DNA from: Doris montereyensis
Taxonomy: Eukaryota; Mollusca; Gastropoda; Nudibranchia; Dorididae
Assembly: GCA_037039925.1 (NCBI GenBank)
Contig: JAXRKP010000380.1
Location: forward strand, 220,001-284,000
Length of the DNA stretch: 64,000 nt
Direction: 5' to 3'
Positions within the stretch are counted from its first letter, which is position 1, and each line of letters opens with the position of its first letter. The translations under genes and the position numbers were made by a program. Shown here in pieces: positions 41,811 through 57,800 of the stretch. The notes beneath the pieces are model-generated. The model did no database searches, was not told where the DNA came from, and was given only the letters and a program-made list of their open reading frames with translations.

Positions 41811-42542
41811 TAATAACAGTATAAACAAGAAGAATAAATACGATTTTTGTGCTTATACAGAAAACAAGAATACTACAGGAATGAGCAAATGACAAAGACA
41901 AATCTTGTTGTAAGGTATACAGTAGTTCAACCTCAAATACATGCATGTCTTATGAGGGGAACCGTGACGATGACCTGCACCTGCGATGTCTTCATACAAT
42001 CGTGAAAGACGTACAAAGTTCTAGTTTCAACCATCCTGTCATAACATGCAGTATCCATAAACAAACGGGATGCCTGTTGGAACTCGTTTTTGATAATCCA
42101 AATAATCTTCACCAAAGAAGTTCAAAAGAGAAATTTCTTCATCGTAGATTCGTTCGTTGAAAAACCGCCAAGACACCATTGCATATCCCACTAGGCACAC
42201 AGGGTTACAGAGGATTATCTGGAAACAAACAGAAATAAAGACGAAGTTCTGATGAGGCATAATGAACATAGATCATGATATCTTTTGGAAATTTGCATCA
42301 TAGCTTTTTCATGGCTATTTTTCACCTTTAATATGTTACGATTGAAATAAAACATAAAAAATAATTTGTAAATGGTGCAGTCTTTCCAAATAACAGCACA
42401 TAGATCTGGAAAATAAGGAAAAACATCCAGCTAAAACCAAAACCAAACTATAAACCAAACCCCTTTCAGGTCAAGGATAAGATTAATAATATTTAGAACC
42501 TGAAGATTTTGTTTTAAACGGAAACATTGTTTGAATAGGATG

Positions 42543-42775
42543 TAAGTAAGTAAAGTTCATTCAAGGTCATTACAGCCAACAGAGCCGGAGCGTATCCAGG
42601 TTTCTGTTGCAAAAATCAGAATAGGTGATAAAAATCATATCCCGGACACGACGATAGTCTGCTGCAGATATATATTCTCCAAGCTAGTGTTTGTACCCAT
42701 TTGCACATGGGCAAAATGCGTTATAAGTATTTTTCACAAAGAACGTTAGACCTAGCTTTGCAAGGATTTGAAAAG
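42543..42775 (-). mobile_element. SINE A, head missing
   Basis: Minus-oriented body: AAGTTCATTCAAGGTCATTA, GAGCCGGAGCGTATCCAGGT, and AGACCTAGCTTTGCAAGGAT near 42755. Confidence 0.8.
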
Positions 42776-44330
42776 GATGAGTGAACATAAAATATGCAGA
42801 CAGACAAGAAGTAATAGCAAAGCTTGAAGAGTCTGAAAAATATCATGATTAAAAATAACAACACTCAAAAACAGAATAAAACAAAGTTTATATTTTACGA
42901 TAAGTCTCAAGCTGTTGCTTTCCAGAATTAACTGTTACGGGAAGCATCGCTATAGAGGTAGCGTGCTTCCCATACCCCTTGTGAGAAGCAAATACATAAT
43001 TTAATGTAGCCAGCAAAAGCTATGTATCACTAGTATCAGATGGCTGTGACTGCTACATGCGATTCATTAGCTTGTTATCAGTCTGCCACTGCTGTTTACA
43101 AGCTGTTTGCATTTTAATAGATTTCCCCCAGCTGCACCTTGCATTAGGCAGTGATGGCATCTTATGTCAAAAACGCATCATGCAGATAGGTCAGACATCG
43201 TTATTGAGCACGATGTTGATAACAACAACAATGATGATGGTGTATATTTGTGAATTGCGATTGGTACTGACTGAGAAGGATAGCCGTAGAATTTACTGGA
43301 AGCGTAGATGAAGAAATAAAAAGTCCTGTAGGAACGAAGACATGATAAATAAAAAGGAATAGGCAGAAAAAAATCTTTGGTTCACAAATAGGTCTGTAAA
43401 CAACGGAGAAGATCGAACATTAATGTGAAAAAAATACATTTCGAGAAAAATGCAAATAACATAAAACAAGATGTTTCAAATAATACAATAATCTAGCTAA
43501 GCAGCTTAATAAATAGGCTTGGTACAACGTCTCTCCCCATTCAATTGCAACACTCCGACCGACCTTTACTAGAACAACTACTACTACACTTTACCTGAGT
43601 GCCTAAGCTCCATGAAACCAGCCGACGTAGCTGGGATGTCGGAAATAGCGGTAGACTCCGTTGTGTGACCAAAACGTGCCCATCCAGCTTGGTGTGTTGG
43701 ATGTGATGGTTGAAGTTTGACGAGGCTGTGAACATGCTCAGCTTCTCAGAAGCTCTCCGCCAACAGTCATGAAAGCCCCTAAAAGACTCAACCACCTCAG
43801 CTGCTTGAGACCTTCAATGGGTGTAATGGGAAAGACAAACAAAAGAAAAAGACTAAAAAATTGCTACCCACACTTATTTTTGATTGAATTCTGTTTTCTC
43901 CGTCAGATCCTTATGAAGATATTTTACTACGGCAAGCAAAGAGATCCCTTTACTTTGGGTTTTTTTTTTAAAGATTCTTAATTGATCATTGAATGAGTGA
44001 AAATTGCAAACTTTGCAAGTTTGAAACTGAACATATAAACCTTTTCTTTTTATTTACATTTAAACATAACATCTCAGATTAAGGGAAAAAAATAATCTTC
44101 AACCACATTCTTACTAGGAATAAAAACCTTCTACTAGACTTCTTAAATTTTAAAAAACAACCCACCGTCTACTGTGTTTTCACTACGAAAGCCCCCCCCC
44201 CCCAACAATTCTACATTCTACGAACGGGAATAAAGACACTTGCTGTCGAGTCCTTACCAGGGAATAAAAGAAACCCTCTATTACTATTACATTCTTAAGG
44301 CTTGGCTAAATTTTTGAAGTTTGGAGGGAG
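42776..44330. other. Intergenic sequence with a SINE F arm
   Basis: No gene recognised. 43325-43380 is a SINE F left-arm fragment (CCTGTAGGAACGAAGACATG). Short frames at 43540-43800 and 43057-43311 have no support. Confidence 0.55.
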
Positions 44331-45519
44331 CAAAAGTATAGAATTTTAGATATTAGCATTTTCATATGCTTCTATTATTCTAGAATCGGTCTGTGATAGT
44401 AAAAAACATGAAAATTATATGTAAGTGTAGTTTTAGGCCCTTTTTCAAAATTGAAAAAATTTACTCAAATTTTTTCCCTATCAAATATGGGAATGAAAAA
44501 GGAGTCAATGCCTGTCAATACTGTCCTTTGTAATAGCTATGTAAAGGAAAGTCTGCCTTGTTTGATACACAGTAGATTTAGTACTGATGCTACAAAATCA
44601 TAAGCCCCTGTTCGTAAAACTTTCCCATATACATATTTTTGGTTTCAGAAATACAAAATGGTGTTTTTCTCAAAACTAGCTTTGTTTGCAAACGGTTCAA
44701 TGAAAGTAAAAAGTTACCGTTAAATTTTAATCAAATTTGGACTATAGCTTCTTCATATGATTGCCTAATTTATTTAAGAGGCTTTTGAAAAAAAAAATCA
44801 ACAAAATTTACTTTATTGACGATTTAATAAAAAAAATTTTTTTTGAGATCTTGTAGAATTATTTTTTCCAAAATTTTTAGACCAGATATCTATAAACTGA
44901 TCTTATACAACATTTATATCTTTTTACTTTCTATTTTTCAAATTTGGTGAACTTTGAAAAAAAAAGTGTATAAAAAATCCAATATGGCCGCCATTACCAT
45001 GACAACCAAAGTGTTAAGCAACAAAACAACTAGTCCATGCTGATCACAACATGATACCCTTTGTATGTGTGAAGTATGAACATTATATGTCCAATATTGA
45101 GTATTTTGCCTCTCAGCTGTAGACCCCACTTAACTCTTTCGTGTTCACATTAAGCGGCGGCCATCTTGCTCTGTACGTTCAACTTCCTCTCCACTGTGAC
45201 AACCTGGTTCATTAAAATTTTTCTGACTTCCTGCCAGCTGATCTTCACTAAAGAATGCGGTTCGGTCTGCATTTTTGGGACACTAACCTCAGCTGGTCAC
45301 GTGAAGCTGCCCTAACCTTTAATCTTGTATTCTATTATAAATTTAGAACAATGGCATCATTTATGTGACCAATTAGAGCTAACACAAAAAGAGGTATATA
45401 TGTCACTTGATGGTGCCTGTTGGCTTGAACAATGTGGGCCTGTATTGGCAGGTGTCAGATTATGTCACTTTGACTTTCGGCGAGGGTTTTGCACGTGTCG
45501 TTTTTTGTCGGTTTAAACG
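44331..45519. other. AT-rich intergenic sequence with motif pair
   Basis: No gene. At 44981-45009 AATATGGCCGCCATTACCAT and GACAACC resemble the motif pair at 26352. GGCGGCCATCTTG follows at 45157. Confidence 0.5.
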
Positions 45520-46200
45520 CTACAGGGTTAAAAGAATAAAAAACCATAGTCTGCATTCTTACGAGGAAATAAAAAACCCTCTATTATGTTCTTACCAGGG
45601 AGCAAAGAAACTCGCTTTTGATTCCTCACAAGGGAATAACAAAACCTTTTTTAATTATTTTCTTACAAAAAAAAAAAACTTTATTGTTACTAGGGAATAA
45701 AAATCCTCTTTGCTCTATTGTGTTGTTATTTGAGAATAAAAAAAACTTTATTGCGTTGTTATTTGGAAATAGAAATCCTCTATTGCGTTGTTATATAAGG
45801 GATTAAAAAACACTCTATTATGTTCTTCCCAGAGAATAAAAACCCATATTCTGTATTCTTACAGTGAAATAAAAGACCCTCTATATTGCGTTCTCATCAA
45901 GGATTAAAAAGTCTCTCTTACGTTCTTACTAAGGAATAAAATAACTGGCACTGTGTTCCTAAAATGGACTAAGAAACCTTCCATGTTCTTACCAGTGAAA
46001 GAAAACATTCTTTTGTATTCTTACCACGGAAAAAACCCAACATTCACTGTTGTGCTCTTATCAGAAATGCGAAACGGTCAGCCCCTTATTTTTTTAACAC
46101 AGAAAAAACCCCAGCTCTTTTGTGTATTTACAACGGAATAAAAAAAAAAACTCTATTCTTTTGCGTTCTTACCAGGAAATAAAAAACTTTCTATGGCAAA
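45520..46200 (+). repeat. Degenerate ~31-bp tandem repeat, about 20 copies
   Basis: Unit GAATAAAAAACCCTCTATTG then TGTTCTTACCA with many substitutions. Scattered outlying copies occur at 44105-44300 (GGAATAAAAACCTTCTACTA, GGGAATAAAAGAAACCCTCT). Confidence 0.85.
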
Positions 46201-46479
46201 TTCCATCAGACTGGCCGCTGCTGCTATCTTGTATTCTCGACTGTGATCAAGAAGAAACGACTCTAATGTGAGGGCTTGTGGGTTGGTCAATGCTGTGGTG
46301 ACGTACTCAGGACCAGTGGAAGAATGTCAAGGCCATGATGTACCAACCAAGGTGACACCAGAAAGAGCTGTACATGCTGAGCATAAAAGCCCAGCCAAAC
46401 ACCAGACCCAGATTACTGGTCCTGACCGCAATCTGAAGAATAGAAAACAAAAGTACAATGACTTCTTTAAAAGACAACA

Positions 46480-46880
46480 TGTACATCTTATACGTATAAA
46501 GAACGTCTCTAGCTTTGACCGTTTGTAAATAACTAATGAACCACTACGTCCATATTTCGCATGTTGATTTAAAATATAGCCCGATTTAGGTCCTTAGCGA
46601 ATTAACTTGGATCAAATCAGTATTTCAATCCTGGGTTTGAATCCTGGCAAAGCTAGGCCTAGCGTTAGGTTCTTTGGGAAAGACACGTAACATGCATTTT
46701 CCCACTTGACACAGGTACATGCAAATGGGTACAAAGCACTAACTTGGGAGTAAGAATCTATGTCAGACTAGCGCCCTGTCAAGGAGGTGATTATTATCAC
46801 CTGTTCCACTTTACGCTACAGAAACCAGAACAAGCTCTGACTCTATGGGCCGTAGTGGCCTTGAAGAAACCTTCTTTACT
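46480..46880 (+). mobile_element. Repeat R followed by SINE A
   Basis: 46480-46625 matches repeat R at 37775-37925. 46630-46880 is SINE A from the B box (GGGTTTGAATCCTGG) to GGCCGTAGTGGCCTTGAAGA. The same R-A association occurs at 37665-37930 in the other order. Confidence 0.75.
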
Positions 46881-47003
46881 TATTAATAGACAAAGAAAAG
46901 AAGAGAGTAAAAAATTACTAAAAAGATCTGTTCAAGCAATCTGAATCTCACGTCACATAAAAAAAGAAATTATATTTATCATGAATTATGAATTTATTGC
47001 AAA

Positions 47004-48355
47004 GGGAGTGATTATTTGGACCCGGGTGCCCAATAGACAAAAATGGTTATTCGGACCCCGGTCTGCTGACTTCTGCTCCTGCAATCTCTACCCCGGGCCC
47101 CAATAGCCAAAAATGCTTATTCGGACCAGGGTGCTGACCTGCGCTGACCTCCACCCCCACGATATCGTGTCGTGCGAGATGAGAACGCGCGCGATTTCAT
47201 TTGGCGCGAGCCACCTACTCACCTATGTCCGTTCTCAGTTCTCAATTCACACTTCATTAGACGAGACGCATAGTCCAGATCGAAATCTTAGCCAGGTCCG
47301 AATGCTGCATGCATTTGTGTAAATTTGGTGTGTGTATCATTGTGGCTCTCTTTCTCTCACCTTTTTCCTCATCCTTGCTCTCTCTCTCTCTCCTCTCCTC
47401 CTTCCTCTTTCTTCTTTTTCTCTCTCTCCTTTTTCCTCATCCTTGCTCTCTTTCTTTCTCTCTCTCTCCTCCTCCTTGCTCTTTCTTTCTTTCTCTCTCT
47501 CTCTGTCCTTTTTCCTCCTCCTTGCTCTCATTTTTGTGAATTTGGTGTCTACATATATATGCTCTCTCTCTAATTTTTCCTCCTCTTTCTCTTGCTCTCT
47601 CTGTCCTATTCCTAACGATGTCTTCTTTTTTCTCTCCTCTCCTCTCTCCATCCTTGAAAAAAGAATGTACAAGAGATCGGGATATATGAGATAGTAGATG
47701 AGTAAGAGTGCATTTAAACTATAAAGATAGTATTATGATTGCTGAGACTGATCCAAAGAGAACGTAAACAAAACACAACACAGGCTACAGGGTGATCCAT
47801 CTCAAAACCCAACCCAACTTACAAACAATGAATTAGAAGTGGATGGCATGTCGATCTAATTGTAGTAGGCTACTACAACTAGATCTACATGATGTCAAGA
47901 AATAAACTGACATTGATTAGTTATTCGCTCGACCTTGGCCTTTAACTTTGACCTGTCTTGGCCTCGTTACGATCGGTGGCCACCATGTGCAAAGGTGTAG
48001 TCTATCGGTTCAATCAGTGATCAAAATGTCGAAATTCAATCAAAATGGTATCAAATTATAGGGTTTACACCCATTATAATCTGAAACTGACTGAATCAAT
48101 TGGTGTAGACAAAGGTCAATAATACGCATGAATGCAAAGATCTAAACGGTAAGGAAAAAAGGGTCTGAATAACCAAAGTGTATTCGGACCCTGGGTCCGG
48201 AGGAACGAACGAAGGCTGAGAAAGTAGACCGGGTCAGAATAATCATTTTTGGCTATTGGGACCGGGGTAGAGATCGCCGCAAGAGTGGAAGTCAGCAGGC
48301 CAGGTCTGGAATAACCATTTTTCTATTGGTCACCCAGGTCCGAATAATCACAGCC
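47004..48355. mobile_element. MULE-like foldback element, non-autonomous
   Basis: About 125-bp imperfect terminal inverted repeats. The left is GTGATTATTTGGACCCGGGT and following to about 47140; the right is its complement from 48351 back to about 48220. Flanked by a perfect 9-bp duplication TATTGCAAA (46995-47003, 48356-48364). Long inverted repeats with 9-bp duplication fit Mutator-like elements. The TIRs contain two further copies of an ATTCGGACC motif. The interior has CT-rich sequence (47330-47650) and no transposase. Confidence 0.8.
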
Positions 48356-48389
48356 TATTGCAAAAAGAGAAAGGGTATACATTTTGCAA

Positions 48390-51990
<3,601 letters not shown>

Positions 51991-52869
51991 TCTGTAGATC
52001 CTGTGACATAAAGTAAGGCAACGAATTGATACATATAGGGCTATAATCTATAAACTTATAATATATCTTATTACATGAGAAGAGAGGATGGTTGTTGGGG
52101 CTACATGTAAGTCCTACTTCTTTGCTTTTATTTCTACTCCATCACCTGGCAATTAGTTCACCAAGAGATCACCAAGAGAAATCCTTTGACTGTTTACAGT
52201 AGTGTTTTGACTACAGCGTTCCCACTGACACAAACTCACTGCTGATTAGGGGAAATTCCAAATGAGAGTTGAGATCTAATAATGATAATCGGCCCTATTA
52301 TTGTATGGTTACAAATTATAACTAGTTGATCTAGATCTAGATCTAGTTTCCTTCAATCTCCAATGAAACAAAACATACCAAATCCACCTACCAGTAAAAT
52401 TACCAACATAAGACACTGCACTTCGTGAGCTTGAAATGTAGATCTAGATCTAATCTCTTGATACATGCAACCACTTTCAAAATCGCAGGTTTTGTTTCAC
52501 TCCTCCTGGTCAGAGGAGTTAAAATATGTAAAAGCAATACAATGCCATGACATTTTTTGAATGAGCTCAATCCAAAGTGAAAAAATAATATCAGTGAACC
52601 TAGAAGAATATCTAAGTCTTTTTCCATATCTCTACAACGTATTGGCCTTGCCAACCGATGAAACACCATTGGCACGTGACCGCAATGGCCGATGCATAGA
52701 CCCCATTCAAAGTAGTTTGTTTATTTACAATTTTCCCTTCAATTTATAGGACGGAGCCAAACAATATTTGCTGAAATGTCATTGATCGATGACCATAGAT
52801 TAGTTACGTGGGATTAAATGGTGCTAACATCTGGAAAATTCATGGGTAAGCACTGGTCAAAAGTAGGTA

Positions 52870-53132
52870 AATCCTAACACACTACATGGATGTAAAAATA
52901 ACATCCTTGCAGGCAAATGTTGGCCATCTGGCACTGCTGAACAATTATATAGATATTACCCCTATACTGAACGTATGTTGCATAATAGACACAATGCATT
53001 GTAAACATGCAGTACTCCAAAATTGGTCTCACAAATCTTTTGTAACATTTTTTTTTTATATCATGGTCGCAATCGTATACGTTTTTTCTGAGAAATCCAA
53101 GCATTGAGTTTATTGTGTTTTACTTATGGGGT
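52870..53132 (-). pseudogene. LINE reverse-transcriptase fragment, 3' half
   Basis: The minus frame reads MLGFLRKNVYDCDHDIKKKC then YKRFVRPILEYC, the well-known C-terminal RT block of Jockey/CR1-type LINEs (LGFLRRN...YK..VRP.LEY). It is decayed after that, with VQQCQMANIC at the usual VQRRAARF position. Its upstream half lies beyond the LTR element at 57543-57800. Confidence 0.8.
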
Positions 53133-53214
53133 TGTAGCGACATGAGTTACATCCCTTGTTGACTTTTTGGAACTGCTAGGACTGACTAGGACTAGTGACT
53201 TATTGGATGCTAAA
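53133..53214 (+). repeat. 5' LTR
   Basis: 82 bp, TGTAGCGACATGAG to GGATGCTAAA. Identical to the 3' LTR except for one fewer C at 53152-53155. Confidence 0.93.
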
Positions 53215-53235
53215 TTGGTGACCCCGATTCTGAAC
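53215..53235 (+). promoter_or_regulatory. Primer-binding site
   Basis: TTGGTGACCCCGATTCTGAA directly follows the 5' LTR, the expected place of the tRNA primer site. The tRNA was not identified. Confidence 0.65.
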
Positions 53236-53441
53236 TCGTCCAGTTTAAAAATCTAGATCTGGATCTACCTTGGCCCCACGGTAAATCTACCTCTCTCTAC
53301 TCTCTGCTTACTTTGCACTTTATACTTAATTTATAGATCTAGATTTTAGTACTGCTACAAGATCTAGATCTAGCACACCCCACACGTCGTACAGTCAGTT
53401 AGGATCAGATCTAGATTTAGAGTTATTTTGCAACATTCAAC

Positions 53442-54240
53442 ATGTCTCAACCCCAGACCCAATCGACCGAGTCGCTACTTGCTGCCCTAGCTAGCCAACT
53501 GCATTCCCTACAACCAAGCAGCCAGGTCAATGCAGTATCTGTCAAGCTGCCTGAATTTTGGATCTCCTCCCCAGAGATCTGGTTTGCTAGAGTAGAAGCC
53601 CAGTTCGGCACAAAGAACATCACACAAGACCCAGACAAAATATGACTATGTTGTCAGTGCACTGGATTTCAAAACTGCTGAAGAGGTGCATGATGTACTA
53701 GTAAGCCCCCAGAATCTGAGAAATACAAAAGTCTCAAAGAGCTCTGATCAAAGCATTTGGCAAATCTCAAGCTCAACGAGACAGTGAGCTGTTAAACCTA
53801 AACGGTCTAGGCGATAGGAAGCCCACTGCCCTGTTACGAAAGATCAACGCATTAAACGATGATCCTCAAACCCTCAAAAGAGCATTGTTCCTCTCCAACC
53901 TACCTGCCGATGTCCGCACCATCATTGCAGGTCAGGACTTCGATGATTTGGAAAAACTGGCAGAGGCTGCCGATCGGGTTTGGGAAGCGCGTTCTGGTAC
54001 TAACATCCAGCAGATTGCACATGCTACCGACCAACCGTCTCCTGCAGGGGTGGAGTCCATTAGGTTCAGGTCCCATAACCAAAACTCTCGTCGCCGGGAA
54101 CAAACACAGCATCTCCACCAGCCCCAGTTTGTTTCTACCATACCAAATTCGGCTCACATGCACGCAATTGTCAACCTGATGCAAGTTTGCATCACTTCTC
54201 CAGAAGTCGGGAAACGACAAGGCAGTCGCTAGGCGTTGGC
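53442..54240 (+). pseudogene. gag (frame-broken)
   Basis: ATG at 53442 opens MSQPQTQSTESLLAALASQ, then VKLPEFWISSPEIWFARVEA, a gag signature (LP.FW...P..WF...EAQF) common in mag-like elements. Further in-family segments follow at 53660-54180 (LFLSNLPADVRTI). A degenerate zinc-knuckle-like CFYHTKFGSHARNC is at about 54128-54169. Frame breaks lie near 53640, between 53690 and 53880, and near 54180. Structural protein of virus-like particles; probably translated as a gag-pol fusion, since no stop or ATG separates pol. Confidence 0.8.
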
Positions 54241-57200
54241 AGCAGCTGGCTCTCCTCAGGGAAACAACACGCTTTCAGTCGAGGACGCAAATCTGGTGTT
54301 TCATACCTCGTCGATACAGGAGCGGAGGTGTCTGTTAGTGTATACCCTGCTTCTCCCCAAGATCGTCAAACACGGCACCCTTCAATACAACTCTCAGCAG
54401 CCAATGGAACATCCATTCGCACCTGGGGAACTCGTATCATGTCATTAATGTTAAGCCCTAAGAGACGATACACACATCAGTTTCACCTCGCTGACGTCAC
54501 TCAGCCTATACTCGGTGCAGATTTTTTTATATCTAACGGACTAGCAATTGACCTCCGCGGCAAGCGCCTTGTGTCACTTGACAACATGTCTATCCTCCTT
54601 GAAAAGTCTGAACATTCCCTTACACTCTCAGGTTTAAGTCTCCAGCCGCAGAGCGAATATTCAAACTGCTGCAGCAGTTTCCTGAGATCCTTAGTCCACA
54701 TTTTGACAACTCTACCAACAAACACGGCGTCGAACACCACATCGTCTCTAATGGCCCACCAACACATGCAAGAGCTCGACGTCTAGACCAAGAAAAACTG
54801 TCTGCTGCTAAAGCAGAGTTTTTAAAGATGGAAGAATTAGGCATTGTCCGCCGTTCAAAATCCCCATGGTCTTCACCTCTCCATGTTGTCCCTAAGCCTG
54901 ATGGAAAATGGCGACCTTGTGGTGACTACAGGTGTCTGAATGCATCAACCGAAGACGACCGCTATCCTCTACCGCATATTCAAGATTTCACCAACCATCT
55001 TGCTGGCTGTTCAATCTTTTCAAAATTGATTTGATTAGAGGCTATCATCAGATCCCCATGGCCTCATCGTCTATAGCAAAGACAGCAATAATTACACCTT
55101 TCGGACTCTGGGAGTTCCTCCGAATGCCTTTCGGATTGAAAAATGCTGCCCAATCTTTCCAGCGCCTCATGGATGGAATACTGCGCGACGTGACCTTTGC
55201 TTTCGTATATCTCGACGACATTCTGGTTGCAAGTCATTCTCCACAGGAACACATTAAGCACCTTCAGGAACTTTTCACACTCCTATCTTCCAATGGCCTG
55301 GTCATAAACAAAACCAAATGTGTTTTTGCTGCCAACGAAATCGATTTCTTGGGACATCACGTCAGTGCTAAAGGAATCACTCCTCTTCTGACAGGATTGC
55401 TGCCCTTCGTGACAGCGAACCACCCCGCAACCGCACGAGCCTACAACGCTTCCTAGGCATGGTTAATTACTACCACCGTTTCCTTCCTGGAATTGCTGCT
55501 ACTCTAGCCCCGCTCCATGCTCAGGCAAGTGGCAAAGGACAAAAGATTGATTGGTCCAGCGTTTGTCAAGAAGCTTTCGACAAAACCAAAACCCTGCTCA
55601 GTGAGGCAGTACTCTTACATCATCTCAACCAGAGGCTCCAACTAGTCTCACCGTGGATGCATCGAACACCGCCATTGGAGCACAACTTGAGCAACGCCAG
55701 GTAGATCCTGGGCACCCCTTGCCTTTTTCTCCCGAAAGCTTTCTGACGCAGAAAAGAAGTACAGCGCATTCGACCGTGAACTGTTAGCATCTTACAGTGC
55801 AATCAAACATTTTAGACACTTTTTGGAAGGAAGACCCTTTACCCTCTTCACAGACCACAAACCTCTGACGACTGCTTTGAAAAGCCCAGAATGACCGTTC
55901 TCCGCGCCAAACTAGACATTTGTCTTTCATCGCAGAATTTACTACGGACATTCAATATATCAAAGGTAAATTCAATGTGGTCGCAGACGCCCTGTCGAGG
56001 ATAAACACAATACGAGAAACTGAAACACGGACACTCTGGTTCTCCACGCGATCGGCAGGGACAATCATTGGGATGAAAACATCAACTTTGACCACCTCGC
56101 CCGTGACCAAGTAACAGCAGACGAAATGGTCTCATACCGTATGGCCAAAACAACAGGCCTGACGCTCAAAGACATGATATCGGCTCGTCAACGCTTCTGT
56201 GCGACACATCCATGGGAGCGCCAAGGCCAGTACTTCCCACCTCTTGGACCCGCATCGTGTTCAACAAGATTCATGGTCTTTCACACTCCGGTGTTAGACC
56301 CACCCAAAAAGCAATTTCACAACGCTTCGTTTGGCATGGCATGCAACGTGACATCCGCAAATGGTGCAGGGAGTGCCCTGATTGTCAGGCCTCTAAAGTC
56401 CATCGCCATACTCGCTCCCCACTCACAGAACGCCTTCCCCCGTCTGATAGGTTTTGCTGCCTCCACGTAGATTTAGTTGGGCCTCTACCAGAAAGCCAAG
56501 GTATGAAATACCTATTCACAATAATTGACCGCTTCACGAGATGGCCCGAAGCCATCCCTCTCCCCGATGCCCTTGCTACCACCTGCGCTTCAGCTCTTCT
56601 TCACCATTGGATTTCAAGATTCGGAGTACCCGAAGACATAGTTTCTGACCGTGGGAGGCAATTCACCTCGACCCTATGGACTGAACTCAACAAACTGCTT
56701 TGCATCAAAGCAAAAACAACCACCGCTTACCATCCACAAGCAAACGGAATGGTTGAACGCCTTCACCGCCAACTCAAAGCAGCACTAAAAGCTCGCACAA
56801 CCACTCCGAATTGGTTTGAAGAACTTCCCATGGTTCTATTAGGCCTTCGTTCTTCTTGGAGAGTGGATCCTGACTGCTCACCTGCCGAACTTGTGTATGG
56901 TTCGACACTCCGCATACCTGGTGAATTCCTGCAACCATGTGACACCCGTAATTCCGAACCAGATATACCATTCCTTAGGCAACTCCAACAAATCATGCGT
57001 TCAATTCATGCCCCTGCGCCGAAGTTCCATGGAAAACAACCCTCTCACGTACTCTCAACTTTAGCTTCAGCCGACTATGTTTACGTTCGGAAAGACTCAC
57101 ACAAGAACCCCCTCCAACGACCATATGACGGTCCATTTCGTGTTGTTGAGAAGGATGATAAATACTTCACCCTCGAGATGAAAGGGCGCTTAGAAAACAT

Positions 57201-57390
57201 CTCAATTGACCGCCTAAAAACGGCTTACGTCACTCAGTTAACCACTTGCGAAAACAACGTGCTAGCTGACCGCCCTGATCAATTCTCAACTCCAAAGCCT
57301 GCGACTGTCACACCACCTTCTCATTCAAATCAACCGTCAGCAAATGACAACGTGACTTCACGCACCGGCAGAGTTCTTCGTCGCCCCTGA
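54241..57390 (+). pseudogene. pol: protease, RT, RNase H, integrase (frame-broken)
   Basis: Protease active site VDTGAEVSV at about 54310. RT begins near 54800 with KSPWSSPLHVVPKPDGKWR; catalytic YLDD at 55208-55219 and FLGH at about 55350. RNase H has VDAS near 55655 and TDHKPL near 55846. The integrase lies in one frame 56212-57390: an HHCC zinc finger (H..H, CRECPDC), then D (HVDLVGP), D (SDRG) and E (NGMVERL) with 58 and 35 residues between them, the canonical D,D35E spacing. Frame breaks occur near 54650, 55025, 55395, 55640, 55705, 55885 and between 56030 and 56210. The catalytic residues seen are all intact. Confidence 0.92.
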
Positions 57391-57436
57391 GGTTCCGATG
57401 ATAGCAGACAGCATCCTTAATCGCTCCTACAGGAAC

Positions 57437-57459
57437 TGTATCCCGCTGGGAGGGGGGTT
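57437..57459 (+). promoter_or_regulatory. Polypurine tract
   Basis: GGGAGGGGGG directly before the 3' LTR, the plus-strand primer site. Confidence 0.7.
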
Positions 57460-57542
57460 ATGTAGCGACATGAGTTACATCCCTTGTTGACTTTTTGGAA
57501 CTGCTAGGACTGACTAGGACTAGTGACTTATTGGATGCTAAA
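57460..57542 (+). repeat. 3' LTR
   Basis: 83 bp, the copy of 53133-53214 with CCCC instead of CCC. Confidence 0.93.
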
Positions 57543-57800
57543 GGGTCCTTCCATGTGAGTTTGTCATCAATGGTTGCCCCAAATATTTGAAGGCTTTGTT
57601 ATCCTCATGTAGTGTCATGTTTATGATTGTGTACTTTGATGGAACCTTGATCTTTTGTTTGTGATTTTTTAGCACCTGACATCTCTGGGGGTGAAATTCC
57701 ATACTATTTTCTCTTCCACTTTTTGAGTCAGTTTAGGTCTTCTTAAAGTGTTTCTGTGTCTTGTTTATTTTTTATCATCCTCTTTACTTTTTCAGCCTCA
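57543..57800 (-). pseudogene. LINE reverse-transcriptase fragment, 5' half
   Basis: The minus strand has short in-family pieces in shifting frames: LKKWKRK, WNFTPRDVRC, TNKRSRF, then FGATIDDKLTWKD ending at the LTR insertion point. These correspond to the EDL..L..WE..W...F.P.KC...N.........YLG..I....W block that precedes LGFLRRN. Continues in 52870-53132. Confidence 0.7.

Larger units (their letters stand above)
53133..57542 (+). mobile_element. Ty3/gypsy LTR retrotransposon, mag-like
   Basis: Complete element: 82-bp 5' LTR, PBS, gag, pol in the order protease-RT-RNase H-integrase, polypurine tract, 83-bp 3' LTR, 4-bp duplication GGGT (53129-53132, 57543-57546). The PR-RT-RH-IN order places it in Ty3/gypsy. 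The very short LTRs resemble the mag lineage, whose type element has 77-bp LTRs. About ten frame breaks interrupt the coding region although the LTRs differ only by one C. No envelope gene. Confidence 0.93.

Noticed and set aside
46268..46528. 86 aa charged frame
   Set aside because: Its end runs into repeat R and there is no domain or codon signal that distinguishes it from chance.
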